The notes under the pieces: model-generated
Database searches by the model: none
Seen by the model: only the letters and a program-made list of their open reading frames with translations
Told to the model about the DNA's origin: nothing
Source: Synchiropus splendidus
Lineage: Eukaryota; Chordata; Actinopteri; Syngnathiformes; Callionymidae
DNA: 64,000 nucleotides
Assembly: GCF_027744825.2 (NCBI RefSeq)
Contig: NC_071334.1
Span: 66,995,437 to 67,059,436 of the forward strand
Direction: 5' to 3'
In this document: positions 61,850-64,000 of the stretch, one piece after another
Layout of the letters: each line of letters starts with the position of its first letter
Numbering within the stretch: the first letter of the stretch is position 1
Program-made: the position numbers and the translations under genes

Positions 61850-62895
61850 AAATAATAATAAGATTTATTTACACAGCACCTTTTAGAACAATGTTCACAA
61901 AGCGCTTTACAGGCAGAACAGCGAAGAATGTTTGCACCTGCTCGACCATGAAGGTGGACGGCTCAACACTCTGTGTACTAGAACTATGCAAAAGTTTGGA
62001 GAATATTACATAAGTCTATAGAAGCTTTTAGCAGCTTTTGAAAGGTGGAGGTACAAGTTGTGTTGACAGAAAAGGCTCTGTCACCTCTAGATTTAAGTCT
62101 TGGAGAGTCTAGAGCAGTGGTTCTTAACCTGGGTTCGATCGAACCCTAGGGGTTCGGTGAGTCGGTCTCAGGGGTTTGGTGGAGCCTCCGCCGCAGAGGT
62201 CCACCCCTCAGTCTAGTCTGCAGTTAGTGTATCATATTTGATTTTTTACGAAAGAAGGGTTCGGTGAATGAGCATATGAAACTGGTGGGGTTCGGTGCCT
62301 CCAACAAGGTTAAGAAACACTGGTCTAGAGTTAAACAAGCAGGGATCCACCAGAGGATCCGAGGGTGCTGGCTGTCTCATAGGGGGTCAGCAGTTGTACA
62401 CAAGAGTCGGGGGGCCAGGCCAAGACAGGCTTGAAAAGTTGTCAGTACAGCTGTGAACCAGCAGGGGGCGAGACAGAGATTCACGTTGATGCCAGTGTGG
62501 ACTGAGTTACAGTAGTCCAGACGGGAGAATATGTACGCATGAATGAGTTTTTCTAAGTCGACATGTGAGGGCGTGGGTTTGTTTTTAAAGAAAACAGCTA
62601 CAGAGACTGAACTGTTTTTTAATGTGGGAGTCAAAAGAAAGAGAAGACTCAATAAAGGACGTGGAAATTCGGGGCTATAGGAGTTATACATTTGGACAGA
62701 GGGCTGAGGCTGCTCCCTGGCAGCTGGGAGAGTTTGGTTGGGGAAAAATACTAACATTTCTGTTTGTGACTGGTTCATCTGAAGGATCTGTTCTGCTTCA
62801 CTTGGTGACGTCGTCAAGACATGCTAGGAAAGCACTCATGCTTTGAGAGTTCTTTACGGGGAAGTAAATCTGTGTGTCATCCGCATAGCACTGTA
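61850..62895 (-). mobile_element. 3' part of an L2-type LINE with reverse-transcriptase remnant, interrupted by a hAT MITE
   Basis: On the minus strand the order is: a reverse-transcriptase stretch with the catalytic YADD (62876-62887) in CYADDTQIYFPVKNSQSM; after a frameshift, Q-QTEMLVF; then LEKLIHAYIFSRLDYCNSV, the region just after the palm domain in L2/CR1-type enzymes. The tail has GTAAAGCGCTTTGTGAAC and an ATT-rich end (TCTTATTATTATT), typical of L2. Frameshifts and the insertion at 62115-62322 make it inactive; the 5' half is absent. Confidence 0.7.
62115..62322. mobile_element. 208-bp hAT (Charlie-like) MITE with perfect 8-bp target duplication
   Basis: It begins CAGTGGTTCTTAACCTGGGT and ends AAGGTTAAGAAACACTG, inverted repeats of about 17 bp. 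GTCTAGAG stands immediately on both sides (62107-62114 and 62323-62330) and fits the NTCTAGAN target of Charlie-type hATs. The interior has repeated GGGTTCGGTG words and no coding capacity. Confidence 0.85.
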
Positions 62896-62899
62896 CAGA

Positions 62900-64000
62900 C
62901 CGAGCAGATTTAGTCGTACTTATCGGGTCTCTAAGCTGAGATTTCATCTGAAGGCTATTTTATTTTGGTGCAATTCTGGATTATCTGTGGGTTTGGCTGT
63001 ATACTGTGACAAAAGCGACGGGCACAAGCAACTGTATCAATTGAAATATTCATGGTAAATGTGCCCTGCTAAGAAATGGTTGGTAGCTCATAACATCAGA
63101 CATCAGAAGATGATTTGGACATGTAGAGAAGAGAGACAGGGGTCATGTTGGACATGGAGGGGCCAGGTAAAATGAGGTGAGTAAGACAAGCACAAAATTT
63201 CATGGATGTGATAAATGAGGTCCAATTTCAGGATTAACAATTCAATTGAATGTGCTAAATAATGGAAACTTTCCCTGCATACATGTACTAATATTTTACT
63301 ACTTACGGTGTTCTATCACTGTTTTCAGTAGCTCCCTTCAATCCAAGTATCTCCACAGTTACTGCTTATGAAAACATTTGCCACTTTTGACGAACATGTG
63401 CTTCTCACCTCCCGGAGCTGAATAATGTGTTGCCCTCTCGATGGCCTCGCTCCGATCTATTTAGCATAACTGCTCTTACTGATGTAGCTGAACAGCATTT
63501 TGATAAATGACACAATTAGGGCTAAAATGAACAATTTGACTCGGGCCGTGCCATGAAAGCACTGCGACTTTACATGCGCTGTCAGGGAGGTGAATCAAGT
63601 CCATCTTTCATGTCTGAAATCCAGCGGTGGCAGAGGGAGCTCGACGTAAGGCGTCTTTGACATGTATTCACTGTTTGCTTTATTGGCAGTTACTCCTTCA
63701 TTGTCACTCTGAGTAATAGCTGCGCTGTGTGACAGCCTGCGACTGCATGAAGTTGCTTATGTTTGGGATGATGGATTGATCTCCTCCGTTTTGCTGTAAC
63801 TGCAGCGATACTTACACACGCACACAACCCTAATAAAACTAGCCCAAACCTAACCCCTCCACCTCAACAGTCGAAGTCATCAAAAATCATTCATGTGCAT
63901 CTTGGCTTTAGAAGGTCCTCATAGTTCCGTATGTTTCAGTGAAGTTGAACACACAATGATGTTGTTCAGGTCTGCCATCGGTTTTCCATCCATTAGCGGG
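62900..64000. other. intergenic, no gene seen
   Basis: The segment about 63,370-63,760 is repeat-poor and of higher complexity (for example CGATCTATTTAGCATAACTG), with no coding frame recognised. It could be conserved non-coding DNA. Bases 63,820-63,930 may be a decayed 'tggggacc' repeat. Confidence 0.3.

Overview
This is vertebrate, almost certainly teleost, nuclear DNA. It has one intron-rich gene, AT-rich non-coding sequence, many microsatellites, and repeats of types common in bony fish: an L2-type LINE with a reverse-transcriptase remnant, several hAT-, mariner- and pogo-like cut-and-paste elements, foldback MITEs and a repeat with a tRNA-like head. There are no operons, ribosome binding sites or prokaryotic genes. 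The species cannot be named from the sequence.

The only host protein-coding gene I can support is the 5' half of acvr2a (activin receptor type-2A) on the minus strand. Four coding exons lie at 23434-23488, 7299-7506, 5130-5263 and 2455-2609. Their splice phases are compatible, all introns are GT-AG, and they join into an open 184-codon frame. It encodes the signal peptide, the ten-cysteine ligand-binding ectodomain with its hydrophobic contact residues (F61, W79, F102), the transmembrane helix and the first juxtamembrane residues. The kinase-domain exons are not found and should lie to the left of position 1. Intron 1 is about 15.9 kb. A CpG-richer block at about 23.5-24.3 kb is the probable promoter and 5' leader.

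The right-hand 39 kb (about 24.8-64 kb), upstream of acvr2a, holds no recognisable gene. It contains identifiable repeats: a (TATC)n array of about 650 bp at 35.69-36.35 kb; three copies of a short inverted-repeat element, one with an exact match to a CTCF core; a pogo-like element interrupted by a mariner-like element (45.97-47.34 kb); an L2 LINE interrupted by a 208-bp hAT MITE with a perfect 8-bp target duplication (61.85-62.9 kb); and a probable solo LTR (57.3-57.8 kb). Between these are repeat-poor, high-complexity stretches that may be conserved regulatory DNA. That can only be tested by alignment.

I found no CRISPR array, toxin, defence system or other novel multigene system. The observations most worth checking are the nested transposons, a nearly perfect 46-bp intronic hairpin (12.63-12.73 kb), the CTCF-like motif carried by a repeat family, and an upstream ATG whose frame overlaps the acvr2a start.
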